Assembly (NCBI GenBank): GCA_013416405.1
Contig: JACCET010000006.1
Span: 186,001 to 250,000, forward strand
Length of the DNA: 64,000 nt
Source: Alcaligenaceae bacterium
GTDB lineage: Bacteria; Pseudomonadota; Gammaproteobacteria; Burkholderiales; Burkholderiaceae_B
Reading direction: 5' to 3'
In this document: positions 1 to 8,200 of the stretch, piece after piece
Numbering within the stretch: the first letter of the stretch is position 1
Layout of the letters: the number at the start of each line of letters is the position of its first letter
Position numbers and translations under genes: made by a program
Notes under the pieces: model-generated
Told to the model about the DNA's origin: nothing
Seen by the model: the letters and a program-made list of their open reading frames with translations, nothing else
Databases searched by the model: none

Positions 1-1
1 T

Positions 2-1795
2 CTGGTCGGCACCGTATCGGTGCTGGTCATCGGGGTGGTCGTAGCCGGAAGCGTTTTTAAACACTTTCAGTTACGAGGTGGCGGCAAGGCGGTAGCCGAA
101 TCCCTGAACGGCCGACCCATCGACCCGGGCACCGCCGACCTCGAAGAACGGAAGATTCTTAATGTTGTAGAAGAGATGGCGATTGCGTCGGGCATCTCTG
201 TTCCGCCCGTGTACGTGATGGAAGATGAAAGCATCAATGCATTCGCGGCTGGCCACACTCCACAGGATGCGGTCATTGGTGTTACCAGGGGCTGCATTCG
301 GCTGCTTAGTCGCGACGAACTTCAGGGCGTGGTGGCCCATGAATTCAGCCACATTTTTCATGGCGACATGAGCTTGAACACCAAATTGGTGGCGACGCTG
401 AACGGCATTCTGCTTATTGGTCTGGTCGGCTATATTTTGCTGCGCAGCGCTCCGTTCCGACGCAGCAACGCCAGGGACAATTCAGCACTTATCATGCTGG
501 CTATCGGCGTGATGCTAATCGTTGTCGGTTTCGCCGGAACGTTTTTCGGCAATCTAATCAAATCTGCCGTCAGCCGACAACGCGAATTCCTGGCCGATGC
601 CTCATCGGTGCAATTCACCAGAAATCCCGCTGGCATCGCCAATGCGCTCAAGAAGATCGGGGGTTATCATGCGGGCTCGCAGGTCCAGACTGCCAACGCG
701 TCCGAGTACAGCCATATGTTCTTCAGTCGCGCTATTGGCAGCGCATTCAGCACCTTCATGGCCACGCACCCGCCGCTCGAGGAGCGCATCCGACGTGTGC
801 AGCCCGATTGGGATGGCAGTTTCACAACGCCGCAACCAGAAGCCGCCATTGAACCAAGGCCCGAGATCGATCGCTCGCGCGCTACGCTGGGTGTGCTGCA
901 TGCGGCAGCCGCCGGCACGCTGGCGGGCGGTCAATCGTCCGCCCAGGCAACGCCCTTGCCAGCCGACGCATCGCGAGAAGCCATCGAAGCCATAGGCTGG
1001 CCCAGCGCCAAACACGTCGCCTATGCACGACAAACCATCGCGGCGCTTGATCCTGAATTGCGCGAGGCCGCCCACGACCCTTATGCCACACGGGCGCTGA
1101 TTTATGGCTTGTTGCTGGACACATCCGACCCCGTGCGATCCAGGCAATTGGCCTCGCTGGAACAGAATGCCGACCCCGGCGTGTACCGGTATGTGACCAA
1201 TTTGCAGACCAAACTCGCCGGACTGGACCCACGCGCGCGCTTGCCGTTGATCGAGCTTGCCTTGCCCGCGCTCAAGCAATTATCCAGTGCGCAATACACC
1301 ACATTCAAACAGTGCATAGGTGAACTCATCATGGCCGACAAGCAGGTCGGACTGATGGAGTGGGCACTGTATCGTGTCGTGGTTCACAACATTGAACCTC
1401 CGCCCAACCGTCGGGACAGAGCGGCGCTTGGCAACTTGCGCGACGAGTACCAGGTTTTGTTATCTGCCCTCGTGCATGCCGGTCATATGGAAGACAGTCA
1501 AGCGAGCGCGGCCTTCGACGCCGCCGCGTCTGGCTTACCTTTAAAAGGCCTGGAACTGCTTCCTCGCGATGCCGTGTCCACAGCGGCTCTGGAATCCGCA
1601 GTCATTCGTTTATGCAACGTGGCACCGTCTGACAAGCGGCCCCTTATGCAAGCACTGGCGCGCGCCGTCGAACATGATGGATTCGTCACTATCACCCAAG
1701 CGGAGCTGCTGCGAGCCATTGCCGACTCACTGGACTGCCCTCTACCGCCGCTACTTGCCGACGGGTACCCCCATCAAAACTCAAATCCCAACTGA
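2..1795 (+). CDS. M48 family zinc metalloprotease, HtpX-like (5' end outside window)
   Basis: This is a membrane-anchored zinc endopeptidase of the M48/HtpX family, probably acting in quality control of membrane proteins. The frame is open to the first bases of the window and starts inside a hydrophobic segment, so the true start lies upstream; the GTG at 20 is only the first possible start visible. The zinc motif HEFSH sits near residue 107 counted from that GTG. A second membrane hairpin follows, with hydrophobic stretches around residues 130-145 and 155-180. The third zinc ligand motif RQREFLAD follows at about residue 190, and an HPPLEERI motif typical of M48 near residue 250. The remaining ~330 residues are a soluble C-terminal extension with no motif I recognise, much longer than E. 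coli HtpX (~290 residues). The family call is firm; the substrate is unknown. Confidence 0.9.
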   Translation: MVGTVSVLVIGVVVAGSVFKHFQLRGGGKAVAESLNGRPIDPGTADLEERKILNVVEEMAIASGISVPPVYVMEDESINAFAAGHTPQDAVIGVTRGCIRLLSRDELQGVVAHEFSHIFHGDMSLNTKLVATLNGILLIGLVGYILLRSAPFRRSNARDNSALIMLAIGVMLIVVGFAGTFFGNLIKSAVSRQREFLADASSVQFTRNPAGIANALKKIGGYHAGSQVQTANASEYSHMFFSRAIGSAFSTFMATHPPLEERIRRVQPDWDGSFTTPQPEAAIEPRPEIDRSRATLGVLHAAAAGTLAGGQSSAQATPLPADASREAIEAIGWPSAKHVAYARQTIAALDPELREAAHDPYATRALIYGLLLDTSDPVRSRQLASLEQNADPGVYRYVTNLQTKLAGLDPRARLPLIELALPALKQLSSAQYTTFKQCIGELIMADKQVGLMEWALYRVVVHNIEPPPNRRDRAALGNLRDEYQVLLSALVHAGHMEDSQASAAFDAAASGLPLKGLELLPRDAVSTAALESAVIRLCNVAPSDKRPLMQALARAVEHDGFVTITQAELLRAIADSLDCPLPPLLADGYPHQNSNPN

Positions 1796-1857
1796 TATCA
1801 GTCAGGATTTTTCCAGAATTGTTCAGTGAATTAACGAAAGCCAGTAACGGTTACGGC

Positions 1858-2733
1858 TCAGTCGTCGCTCCACTTCTTGTCAAATTCCCACACCTTTTCA
1901 AAGCCCATCAGCTTATTGAAGTCTTGAAATTCGTACAACTGCCCTTTTAATGCGTTGTTGGTATCGTCTTGCTGAAGCGCGGTGTAGGCTTGCTCCAGGG
2001 CCTGCCCCATGGCCAGGAAACCGGTTGCCGGGTAGATGGCAAGCTTGAAGCCCAGTTGCTCTAGCCGTGACTTTGGCAATATGGGCGTTCTGCCGCCCTC
2101 TACGTTGTTGACCAATACTGGTTTGTCGAGTGAGCTGGCAATGCGCGCCAACTCTTCTTCAGACTCCGGCGATTCTACAAACAAGATGTCTGCGCCAGCC
2201 TTTGAGTATGCCTCGGCTCGCCGCAAGGCTTCATCCAGGCCCTGCGTGGTGCGTGCATCGGTGCGTGCAATGATAAGAAAATCCGTGCTTGATCGCGCGT
2301 CAGACGCCACCTTTATTTTCTTAACCATGTCCTCAAGTGGAATGACGCGGCGACCCGGAGTGTGGCCGCATTTTTTCGGAAACTCCTGGTCTTCAAGCTG
2401 TATGCCGGCCACGCCACCTGCTTCGTAGCCGCGCACTGTGTGGGCAACGTTAAGCAGTCCACCATAACCGGTGTCGCCATCGGCAATGATAGGTGTGTCG
2501 GAACCCTGTGCAAACGCGCTGGCGCGGTTGACCATGTCAGTGTAGGTGGCCAGGCCAGCGTCGGGCAAGCCCAAGTGGGAAGCCACCGTGCCATAGCCTG
2601 TCATGTACAGCAAGTCAAAGCCCATGCGATCGGCCAGGCGCGCTGAAATCATGTCAAAGATGCCGGGGGCGGTAAGCAGGCCGGGTTGGGTCAGACGAGC
2701 GGAAAGACGCGCGCGCTTAGCTGATGCAGTCAT
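1858..2733 (-). CDS. isocitrate lyase/PEP mutase superfamily C-C lyase
   Basis: A 291-residue alpha/beta-barrel enzyme of the isocitrate lyase/phosphoenolpyruvate mutase superfamily. The metal-binding DGDTGYGG motif is near residue 85 and the catalytic cysteine loop KKCGH near residue 120. That cysteine loop favours a lyase of the methylisocitrate or 2,3-dimethylmalate type over an oxaloacetate decarboxylase. Length fits the PrpB/DMML branch. A strong GGAGG lies upstream of the ATG. The gene is divergent from a GntR regulator and shares its operator with the downstream TRAP transporter, so the likely role is cleavage of an imported C4-C7 (branched) dicarboxylate or tricarboxylate. No prpC or prpD lies nearby, so the methylcitrate cycle is not supported. 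The exact substrate is inference. Confidence 0.85.
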   Translation of the reverse strand: MTASAKRARLSARLTQPGLLTAPGIFDMISARLADRMGFDLLYMTGYGTVASHLGLPDAGLATYTDMVNRASAFAQGSDTPIIADGDTGYGGLLNVAHTVRGYEAGGVAGIQLEDQEFPKKCGHTPGRRVIPLEDMVKKIKVASDARSSTDFLIIARTDARTTQGLDEALRRAEAYSKAGADILFVESPESEEELARIASSLDKPVLVNNVEGGRTPILPKSRLEQLGFKLAIYPATGFLAMGQALEQAYTALQQDDTNNALKGQLYEFQDFNKLMGFEKVWEFDKKWSDD

Positions 2734-2780
2734 TAAGATAAACCTCCATCGGGATATATAGTCGAGTTAGCTTTCTTTTG

Positions 2781-2792
2781 ATTGTATACAAT
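2781..2792. promoter_or_regulatory. palindromic GntR-type operator in the divergent promoter
   Basis: The perfect palindrome ATTGTATACAAT lies between the lyase gene and the GntR gene. The same core recurs at 3554-3569 in front of the TRAP genes. GntR/FCD regulators commonly bind TTGTATACAA-like sites, so this is the probable autoregulatory operator of the adjacent regulator. Confidence 0.75.
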
Positions 2793-2837
2793 AACTCAGG
2801 TTTACTCACAGAATAACAACGCACCAACAGGGTAGAT

Positions 2838-3539
2838 ATGGTCAGTAATGCACCCGCATCGCAGCATGGGCACGCCTCTGAAAAAGCGTATCGATGGATC
2901 AAGCAAAAAATTCTTGCCAACCGATGGCCTGATGGCGCTGCACTTAAAGAAAGAGATCTCTCACAGGAGATCGGCGTCAGCCGCACTCCTGTTCGGGATG
3001 CGCTCAGACGTCTGACCCAGGAAGGGCTGGTTGAAACGATTCCCAATCAGGGCAGCCGCCTTAAGCGTTGGGATAGCGCTGATCTGGAAGAAATATTTGG
3101 GCTACGTGTGCTGCTGGAGTCATATGGGGCGCGGATGGCGGCTACACGCGTTACTGAACAAGAGCTTGCGCAGCTTCATGCGCTTTGCGACAGTATGGAC
3201 GCGCTGGTTGCTGAAGAGATGCAGTCGGCTGAAGCCAAGCAGCAGCTTACGCGGTTGAATGAACGTTTCCACGAGACGATTCTGCAAGCGGCGCATAGCC
3301 ATCGGCTGGCGGCCCTGGCTGCACAGCTGATTTCGTTTCCGTTGGTGTATCGCACCTTTGAAACTTATGAGCCCAACGAGATTTTCCGCAGCATGGCCCA
3401 CCACAGAGAATTGCTCGATGCGTTTGGCGCACGCGACCCGATTTGGGCGGAAAGCATTATGCGCGCTCACTTGTCAGCCGGACACAGATCCACGAGCCGT
3501 TCGTTGGTAAAAATCACAGAAAGTGGGGTAAACGCCTAA
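2838..3539 (+). CDS. GntR family transcriptional regulator (FadR/FCD subfamily)
   Basis: A 233-residue regulator. The N-terminal winged helix (about residues 10-80) contains LKERDLSQEIGVSRTPVRDA, the GntR recognition region, followed by a helical FCD ligand-binding domain (about 90-220) with ERFHETI and the histidine-rich metal or ligand residues (MAHHREL) expected there. The start is the ATG preceded by AGGGTAG. It is divergent from the lyase gene and sits just upstream of the dctPQM operon, with a matching palindrome on each side (2781-2792 and 3554-3569). The simplest reading is a local repressor relieved by the transported acid or by a product of the lyase. Confidence 0.92.
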   Translation: MVSNAPASQHGHASEKAYRWIKQKILANRWPDGAALKERDLSQEIGVSRTPVRDALRRLTQEGLVETIPNQGSRLKRWDSADLEEIFGLRVLLESYGARMAATRVTEQELAQLHALCDSMDALVAEEMQSAEAKQQLTRLNERFHETILQAAHSHRLAALAAQLISFPLVYRTFETYEPNEIFRSMAHHRELLDAFGARDPIWAESIMRAHLSAGHRSTSRSLVKITESGVNA

Positions 3540-3553
3540 TGGCCAAACAGCGA

Positions 3554-3569
3554 TGATTGTATACAATCA
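3554..3569. promoter_or_regulatory. palindromic GntR-type operator upstream of the TRAP operon
   Basis: TGATTGTATACAATCA is a perfect 16-bp palindrome 28 bases before the dctP start and 15 bases after the regulator gene ends. Its central 12 bases are identical to the palindrome at 2781-2792. This ties the lyase and transporter genes into one regulon. Confidence 0.78.
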
Positions 3570-3597
3570 ATCCGCACCTATACCGAGGAGATATTTC

Positions 3598-4605
3598 ATG
3601 AAAGCTCGTTTTGCCAAATCGTTGTGCCTGACTGCCGTGGCTTCGCTACTGCTCAGTGCAAGTCTTTCCGCGCAGGCCGCACGCACCCTCAAGGTTAGCC
3701 TTCAGGTAAACACCAAGCATCCCGTGGGTGCCAACATCGTTCTGTTCAAAAACGAAGTTGAGAAAATTTCGAATGGCGAAATTAAAGTCGAAATGTATGA
3801 CTCTGCCCAGCTCTACAAGGGCAGTGAAATTCCTCAGGCTGTGTCGGCCGGAGCCATCGACATGGGCCTGGTACTCATCGATGAATATGCCGGCACAATA
3901 CCTGCCACGGGACTGTTCTCAGTTGCATTCATGTTCCCTGATTACGAAGTGCTGGCCAAGGCGGCAGCGCCTGAAAGCCCCGTGCGCAAAGAAATTGACG
4001 AAATGATCCGCAAGACGGGCACGCGTGTACTGTGGTGGCAAGATTACGGCCCCGTGCAGCTGCTTTCCAAAGGCGAGCCAGTAATCATGCCTACGGACAT
4101 GAAGGGCAAGAAAGTACGTGTGCTGGGCAAGCCATCAGGTGACTTCATTGCGGCAGTGGGCGGCATTCCCGTCAAGATCGGCGGTTCAGAGCAATTTATC
4201 GCTTATCAGCGCGGCACGGTCGACGTCGGTATGACAGGCACCACTGCCATTGAGTCACGCAAGCTGTTTGAAGTGATGGATTCGGTCACCATTACCAACC
4301 ATGCCCAAACAGAGTTCCTGGTCGTTATCAACGACAAGCTCTGGGATTCCATGTCTGATCAGGAAAGGAAATGGCTGTCTACGGCAGCACGTACTGCCGA
4401 AGATACCATTCGCGCAGATACCAAGAAAGATAACCTGAAGTCTGAACAGTTTATCGCTGACAAAACGCCCATGAAGGTCATTAACCTTGAGCCTGCGCAA
4501 ATCGAAGCTTGGCAGAAGGCTGCAGCACCTGCTGTTGATGTTTATATCAAAGAATCGGGTGATGTTGGCAAGCGCCTCGTCGACGAAGTTAAAAAGCTTT
4601 ACTGA
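3598..4605 (+). CDS. TRAP transporter substrate-binding protein (DctP family)
   Basis: Periplasmic solute receptor of a tripartite ATP-independent transporter, 335 residues. The start is the ATG at 3598, which has GAGGAG upstream and begins a clean Sec signal peptide cut after SLSAQA near residue 28. The earlier in-frame ATG at 3553 overlaps the operator and has no ribosome site, so I rejected it. The body shows the usual DctP features: KLYKGSEIPQAV-like ligand lobe residues, the MTGTTAIESRK segment, and a conserved arginine in KVRVLGKPSG that normally binds the substrate carboxylate. It is followed by the two membrane subunits. The substrate is probably a carboxylic acid, matching the lyase upstream. 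Confidence 0.93.
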   Translation: MKARFAKSLCLTAVASLLLSASLSAQAARTLKVSLQVNTKHPVGANIVLFKNEVEKISNGEIKVEMYDSAQLYKGSEIPQAVSAGAIDMGLVLIDEYAGTIPATGLFSVAFMFPDYEVLAKAAAPESPVRKEIDEMIRKTGTRVLWWQDYGPVQLLSKGEPVIMPTDMKGKKVRVLGKPSGDFIAAVGGIPVKIGGSEQFIAYQRGTVDVGMTGTTAIESRKLFEVMDSVTITNHAQTEFLVVINDKLWDSMSDQERKWLSTAARTAEDTIRADTKKDNLKSEQFIADKTPMKVINLEPAQIEAWQKAAAPAVDVYIKESGDVGKRLVDEVKKLY

Positions 4606-4623
4606 TTTTTGATTGTTTGTCTG

Positions 4624-4654
4624 GCCGGTCGTCACTTGCATGTGAGCGACCGGC
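4624..4654 (+). other. intercistronic hairpin between dctP and dctQ
   Basis: GCCGGTCG plus TCAC (4624-4635) can pair with GTGA plus CGACCGGC (4642-4654) around a six-base loop, with one bulged G. There is no U-run after it. Such a stem after the receptor gene usually protects its mRNA, giving more binding protein than membrane subunits; that role is inferred here. Confidence 0.6.
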
Positions 4655-4684
4655 ACACCCTGATTCCTGACGCGAGATCATCCC

Positions 4685-5272
4685 ATGTTGAAATCCAGCA
4701 CGGTCCCGAACCATAGGCTGTTACGTACTGTCGACGGTGTCGCTGACGTATGTGGTCGTATTGGCGTTTTGATGATCATCTTCGTTACCGCCGCCCTCAC
4801 CTACGAGGCTATTGCCCGGTATTTTTTTCATGCGCCTACGCAGTGGACTCAGGATATATCGATCACCTTTCAGGTGTGGTTTACCTACCTGGGCATGGCG
4901 CTGGTGCTGAAAGAAGGCAAAATGATACGCATCACTGCCATGCTGGGCGTAGCGCCGGTATGGGTCAGGTATGCATGTGAAGCGCTTGCCCTGATTATTA
5001 TTCTTCTATTTTCAATCATGGCGACGGTAAAAGGCTGGGATGTGGTTACCGACTCGATTCGCTTGGGCCGGCGTCAGCCTACCATGCTGGCCCTTCCTAA
5101 CTGGATTGCCGAGTTACCTGTAGTGTTGGGCTTTGCGCTGCTGGCCCTGCAATCTCTGGCTGAATTGATAAGACTGCCATTTCGAGGGCCACCCGAATTT
5201 AATCCGGAAAGCGAACTCGAGCTCGACGACGAACCTGCGCACACCACCGCAGCCAAAGAGGCCAACGCATGA
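4685..5272 (+). CDS. TRAP transporter small permease subunit (DctQ family)
   Basis: A 195-residue inner-membrane protein with four hydrophobic helices (about residues 22-45, 58-78, 98-118 and 138-158), the standard DctQ layout. It contains the family pattern around YEAIARYFFHAPTQWTQDIS. It joins the large subunit to form the secondary transport unit that accepts substrate from the DctP receptor. Its stop overlaps the start of the next gene by four bases (ATGA), so the two are translationally coupled. The C-terminal tail is acidic and glutamate-rich, which is variable in this family. Confidence 0.9.
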   Translation: MLKSSTVPNHRLLRTVDGVADVCGRIGVLMIIFVTAALTYEAIARYFFHAPTQWTQDISITFQVWFTYLGMALVLKEGKMIRITAMLGVAPVWVRYACEALALIIILLFSIMATVKGWDVVTDSIRLGRRQPTMLALPNWIAELPVVLGFALLALQSLAELIRLPFRGPPEFNPESELELDDEPAHTTAAKEANA

Positions 5273-6543
5273 CGCTTTTATATATTGGCCTGGCGCTCTT
5301 GGCGCTGTTGTTTTTGGGGGTTCCTGTTGCGTTTTCGCTGGCGGGGCTTGGCGCTGTGCTGCTGATGCTCAAAGGCCTGCCTCTGGCCATGGTTGCACAA
5401 AACCTGCATGGCGCACTCGATAACTTTGTATTGCTGTCGGTACCGCTGTTTTTGTTGATGTCCAACCTGTTGCTTAAAGGCGGGGTGGGCAAAGATTTGT
5501 TCGATGCGGTTCAAAAGTGGGTAGGACATTTGCCCGGTGGCCTGGGTTTATCGGCACTGGTGTCATGCGGCATTTTCTCGGCAATTTCGGGTAGCTCGGT
5601 AGCCACAGCGGCCACGGTCGGTACGGTGGCCATCCCGGAAATGACCAAGCATGGTTACAGCAAACATTTCACTTTGGGTTTGCTGGCGGCCGGTGGCACG
5701 CTGGGAATATTGATTCCTCCTTCCATCCCGCTCATTGTTTATGGCGTGATTACGGACGAAAGCATCGGCAAACTGTTCTTGGCGGGTGTAGGGCCGGGGC
5801 TCATGCTGCTGGTCATGTTTGCCATTTATACGGTTGGCTATGCGTGGTTTACAGGTTTGCATCAGGGCCAGGAACCGTCCACGATGAAAGACAGAATGAC
5901 GGCGACAGTTCGTGCCATGCCCACTATTCTGCTTGCTGTATTGATTATCGGCGGCATTTACACCGGTGCATTTACACCAACAGAGGCGTCGGCAGTAGGG
6001 GCGTTTGCATCATTTGTGCTGGTGGCCTTTGTTTTGCGTACGCTGTCGTTGAAAGACTTCTATGCGGCTGTAAGCCAAACACTGAAAACAACCATTGTGC
6101 TGTTTTTGATCGTGATTGGCGCCAAGATATTCGGCAAGGCGATTACGCTTTATCAAGTGCCGTTCATGCTGTCCGAACTGGTCGATGTGCATATTTCTTC
6201 GGTTAATGGCTTTATGCTGCTGGTAACGGCGATTTTGCTGGTTATCGGGTTGTTTCTCGAAAGCTTGTCCATGCTGCTGATTATGGTGCCCGTATTATTC
6301 CCGACGGTACTGTCACTGGGCATTGATCCCATCTGGTTTGGCATTTATTTTGTTATTCTGATCGAGCTGGCCCTGATTACGCCACCTGTTGGACTCAACC
6401 TGTTTGTTATTCAGGCCATCGCGCGAACCAATTTGGGGGTTGTGGCGCGCGGGGTTATTCCGTTCATTTTGATCATGCTGCTCGGCGCTGTCATTGTTTA
6501 TTTTGTGCCGGCGGTGGTAACTTGGATACCGAATAATCTATAG
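5269..6543 (+). CDS. TRAP transporter large permease subunit (DctM family)
   Basis: A 424-residue polytopic membrane protein of the DctM/ion-transporter superfamily with about 12 hydrophobic segments. Recognisable family motifs are GVPVAFSLAG near the N-terminus, SGSSVATAATVGTVAIPEM with the sodium-binding hairpin, GGTLGILIPPSIPLIVYG, the PTEASAVGA repeat, and LITPPVGLNLFVIQ near the C-terminus. It couples substrate uptake to a Na+ gradient. It overlaps dctQ by four bases and completes a GntR-controlled dctPQM operon. Confidence 0.94.
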   Translation: MTLLYIGLALLALLFLGVPVAFSLAGLGAVLLMLKGLPLAMVAQNLHGALDNFVLLSVPLFLLMSNLLLKGGVGKDLFDAVQKWVGHLPGGLGLSALVSCGIFSAISGSSVATAATVGTVAIPEMTKHGYSKHFTLGLLAAGGTLGILIPPSIPLIVYGVITDESIGKLFLAGVGPGLMLLVMFAIYTVGYAWFTGLHQGQEPSTMKDRMTATVRAMPTILLAVLIIGGIYTGAFTPTEASAVGAFASFVLVAFVLRTLSLKDFYAAVSQTLKTTIVLFLIVIGAKIFGKAITLYQVPFMLSELVDVHISSVNGFMLLVTAILLVIGLFLESLSMLLIMVPVLFPTVLSLGIDPIWFGIYFVILIELALITPPVGLNLFVIQAIARTNLGVVARGVIPFILIMLLGAVIVYFVPAVVTWIPNNL

Positions 6544-6564
6544 ATCAAACTCTGGGCAACATTC

Positions 6565-7140
6565 ATGTCGTTCAAGCTTCAAGTCATTATTTGCAGTACT
6601 CGTCCGGGCCGCGTCGGGCCTTCGGTTGCCAACTGGTTTGCCGAATTTGCCGCGAAACACGAAGGGTTCGATACCACTTTGGTCGACCTGGCCGATTTCA
6701 ATCTTCCAGTCTACGACGAGCCTCAGCATCCCCGAATGCAGAACTATCAGCACGAACATACCAAACGCTGGAGCGCCAGTGTGTCAAACGCCGATGCGTA
6801 CGTGTTCGTCACACCGGAATACAACTACTGCGCTCCTCCGGCACTCGTGAACGCGCTCAATTACGTCTACAGCGAATGGAACTACAAGCCCTGCGGTTTC
6901 GTCAGCTACGGTGGCATATCCGGCGGCATGCGTGCGGTTCAGGTAGCAAAGCAGCTGGTCACCACACTGAAGATGATGCCCATGGTGGAAGGCGTTGCCG
7001 TACCGATGGTTGGGACGCTATTGGACGAAAGCAAGGTGTTCACATCGAACCCGCTCATCGACAATTCCGCGCAAACCATGCTGGCTGAACTCCACAGATG
7101 GACTGCGGCGCTAAAGCCCATGCGGGACGCCAGGGCCTAG
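6565..7140 (+). CDS. NAD(P)H-dependent FMN reductase family flavoprotein
   Basis: A 191-residue flavodoxin-like flavoprotein. The FMN phosphate-binding loop is CSTRPGRVGPS (residues 10-20), and the flavin-contacting PEYNY motif occurs near residue 90. GGISGGMRA around residue 113 is also typical. Members reduce flavins, quinones or azo compounds with NAD(P)H in the cytoplasm. It starts 21 bases after the TRAP operon on the same strand, so it may be cotranscribed, but nothing else links it to that pathway. Confidence 0.88.
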   Translation: MSFKLQVIICSTRPGRVGPSVANWFAEFAAKHEGFDTTLVDLADFNLPVYDEPQHPRMQNYQHEHTKRWSASVSNADAYVFVTPEYNYCAPPALVNALNYVYSEWNYKPCGFVSYGGISGGMRAVQVAKQLVTTLKMMPMVEGVAVPMVGTLLDESKVFTSNPLIDNSAQTMLAELHRWTAALKPMRDARA

Positions 7141-7247
7141 AAACGTGCGGCCAGGCCACCTGCCGCCCAATCGGCGTTAACGATAATAAGACGACCCTGC
7201 AAACCAGCATAGAATACAAAAAGTTATAAATTAATTTAAAATATTCC

Positions 7248-7406
7248 ATGATCATGATGCTGCCCTTTCTTACGGCCCTGCTGGCGATAGGCTTTGCCAT
7301 TCGCGGACAGCGGACGGCCTGCGCGGGATTATGGCTGATCACCGCGCTGGTTCTTCTTGCCTGGTCTGCGTACCACATGACGGACCCACTGCCCATCTCG
7401 CTATAG
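7248..7406 (+). CDS. small membrane protein, DUF5993-like, upstream of dsbB
   Basis: A 52-residue hydrophobic protein starting MIMMLPFLTALLAIGFAIRG, with two predicted helices separated by a short basic loop (RGQRT). It ends 12 bases before dsbB. Small two-helix proteins of the DUF5993 type are repeatedly found next to DsbB in proteobacteria, and the length, start and placement all match. The function is unknown; a role in assembling or tuning the DsbB-like oxidase is inference from position. There is no strong Shine-Dalgarno before the ATG. Confidence 0.7.
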   Translation: MIMMLPFLTALLAIGFAIRGQRTACAGLWLITALVLLAWSAYHMTDPLPISL

Positions 7407-7418
7407 CCAAGGCCTACC

Positions 7419-7985
7419 ATGACAAGCTATTCCACGCCCCGCCGGGAATCATTTTCAACGTTAATGAATATTCTGGGGTTGGCAGGCATTTGCGGCGTCC
7501 TGGCCATGGCCCTGGTCTGGCAAGTTGTTTTCAACGAACCCCCTTGCCCTTTGTGTCTGTTGCAGCGGGTGGCATTTGTGATGGTCGGGATTGGCCTGCT
7601 GCTCAACCTGCGCTTTGGATCGTCTCCAATGCATTATGGCGTGATTCTTTTTTCATCCCTGGCCGGAGCGTTCGTCGCGGGCCGACAAACCTTATTGCAC
7701 ATCGCGCCCCTTGACCAAGGCTTTGGGTCGCCATTCCTTGGGGTGCATTTCTATACATGGGCCTTCGTGCTCTTTGCAGCCCTGATGTTGTGGACGGCGA
7801 TGATGCTGGTTATCGATCGCAGGTTCGCCGACAACCCGCAAACGCGTACTTCCAGTAAGCTTGTCAGTTGGACAGCGTGGATCTTCTTCATTCTGGTGGC
7901 AACCAACCTGATTTCCACCTTGCTGGAGTGCGGGTTCGGCGCATGTCCCGATGACCCGATCTCCTATCTTTGGTTATCTAAATAA
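7419..7985 (+). CDS. dsbB: disulfide bond formation protein B, atypical
   Basis: Inner-membrane quinone-linked thiol oxidase, 188 residues. The CPLC active pair lies at residues 43-46 at the start of helix 2, in the PPCPLCLLQR context that defines the family. I count five hydrophobic helices. In E. coli DsbB the second cysteine pair is in the periplasmic loop before the last helix. Here the only other pair is Cys171 and Cys176 (CGFGAC), after the fifth helix. If the N-terminus is cytoplasmic, this tail is periplasmic, so it could serve as the shuttle pair. It is coupled to a DUF5993-like gene. No dsbA is present in the window. Confidence 0.88.
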   Translation: MTSYSTPRRESFSTLMNILGLAGICGVLAMALVWQVVFNEPPCPLCLLQRVAFVMVGIGLLLNLRFGSSPMHYGVILFSSLAGAFVAGRQTLLHIAPLDQGFGSPFLGVHFYTWAFVLFAALMLWTAMMLVIDRRFADNPQTRTSSKLVSWTAWIFFILVATNLISTLLECGFGACPDDPISYLWLSK

Positions 7986-8200
7986 GGGCGCCACCAGACT
8001 CTGATCCCAAGAATTCGTCCCCTGCTCCACCGCCAGTAGTCATGCCTCAGCTGACAGCAGCCGGGGCTTTTTTTCGTCGAAAGCGGGGGTATGGACAAAG
8101 TTTGGGGGCTCAGGCCTGCAAACCGCAGTGCTAACATTGACAGCATCGATTGACGTCATCGTCGACAATGTGCAGAAACCCATTGATCGGAGCATAAACA

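Noticed and set aside
602-1279. 225-codon minus-strand frame inside the protease gene
   Set aside because: It lies opposite a well-supported M48 gene, has no ribosome site and no recognisable motif; high GC content creates such frames throughout the window.
8001-8110. Possible terminator with GGGGCTTTTTTT after dsbB
   Set aside because: A T-run follows CCGGGGC but no upstream arm pairs with it over more than four bases, so I did not annotate it.
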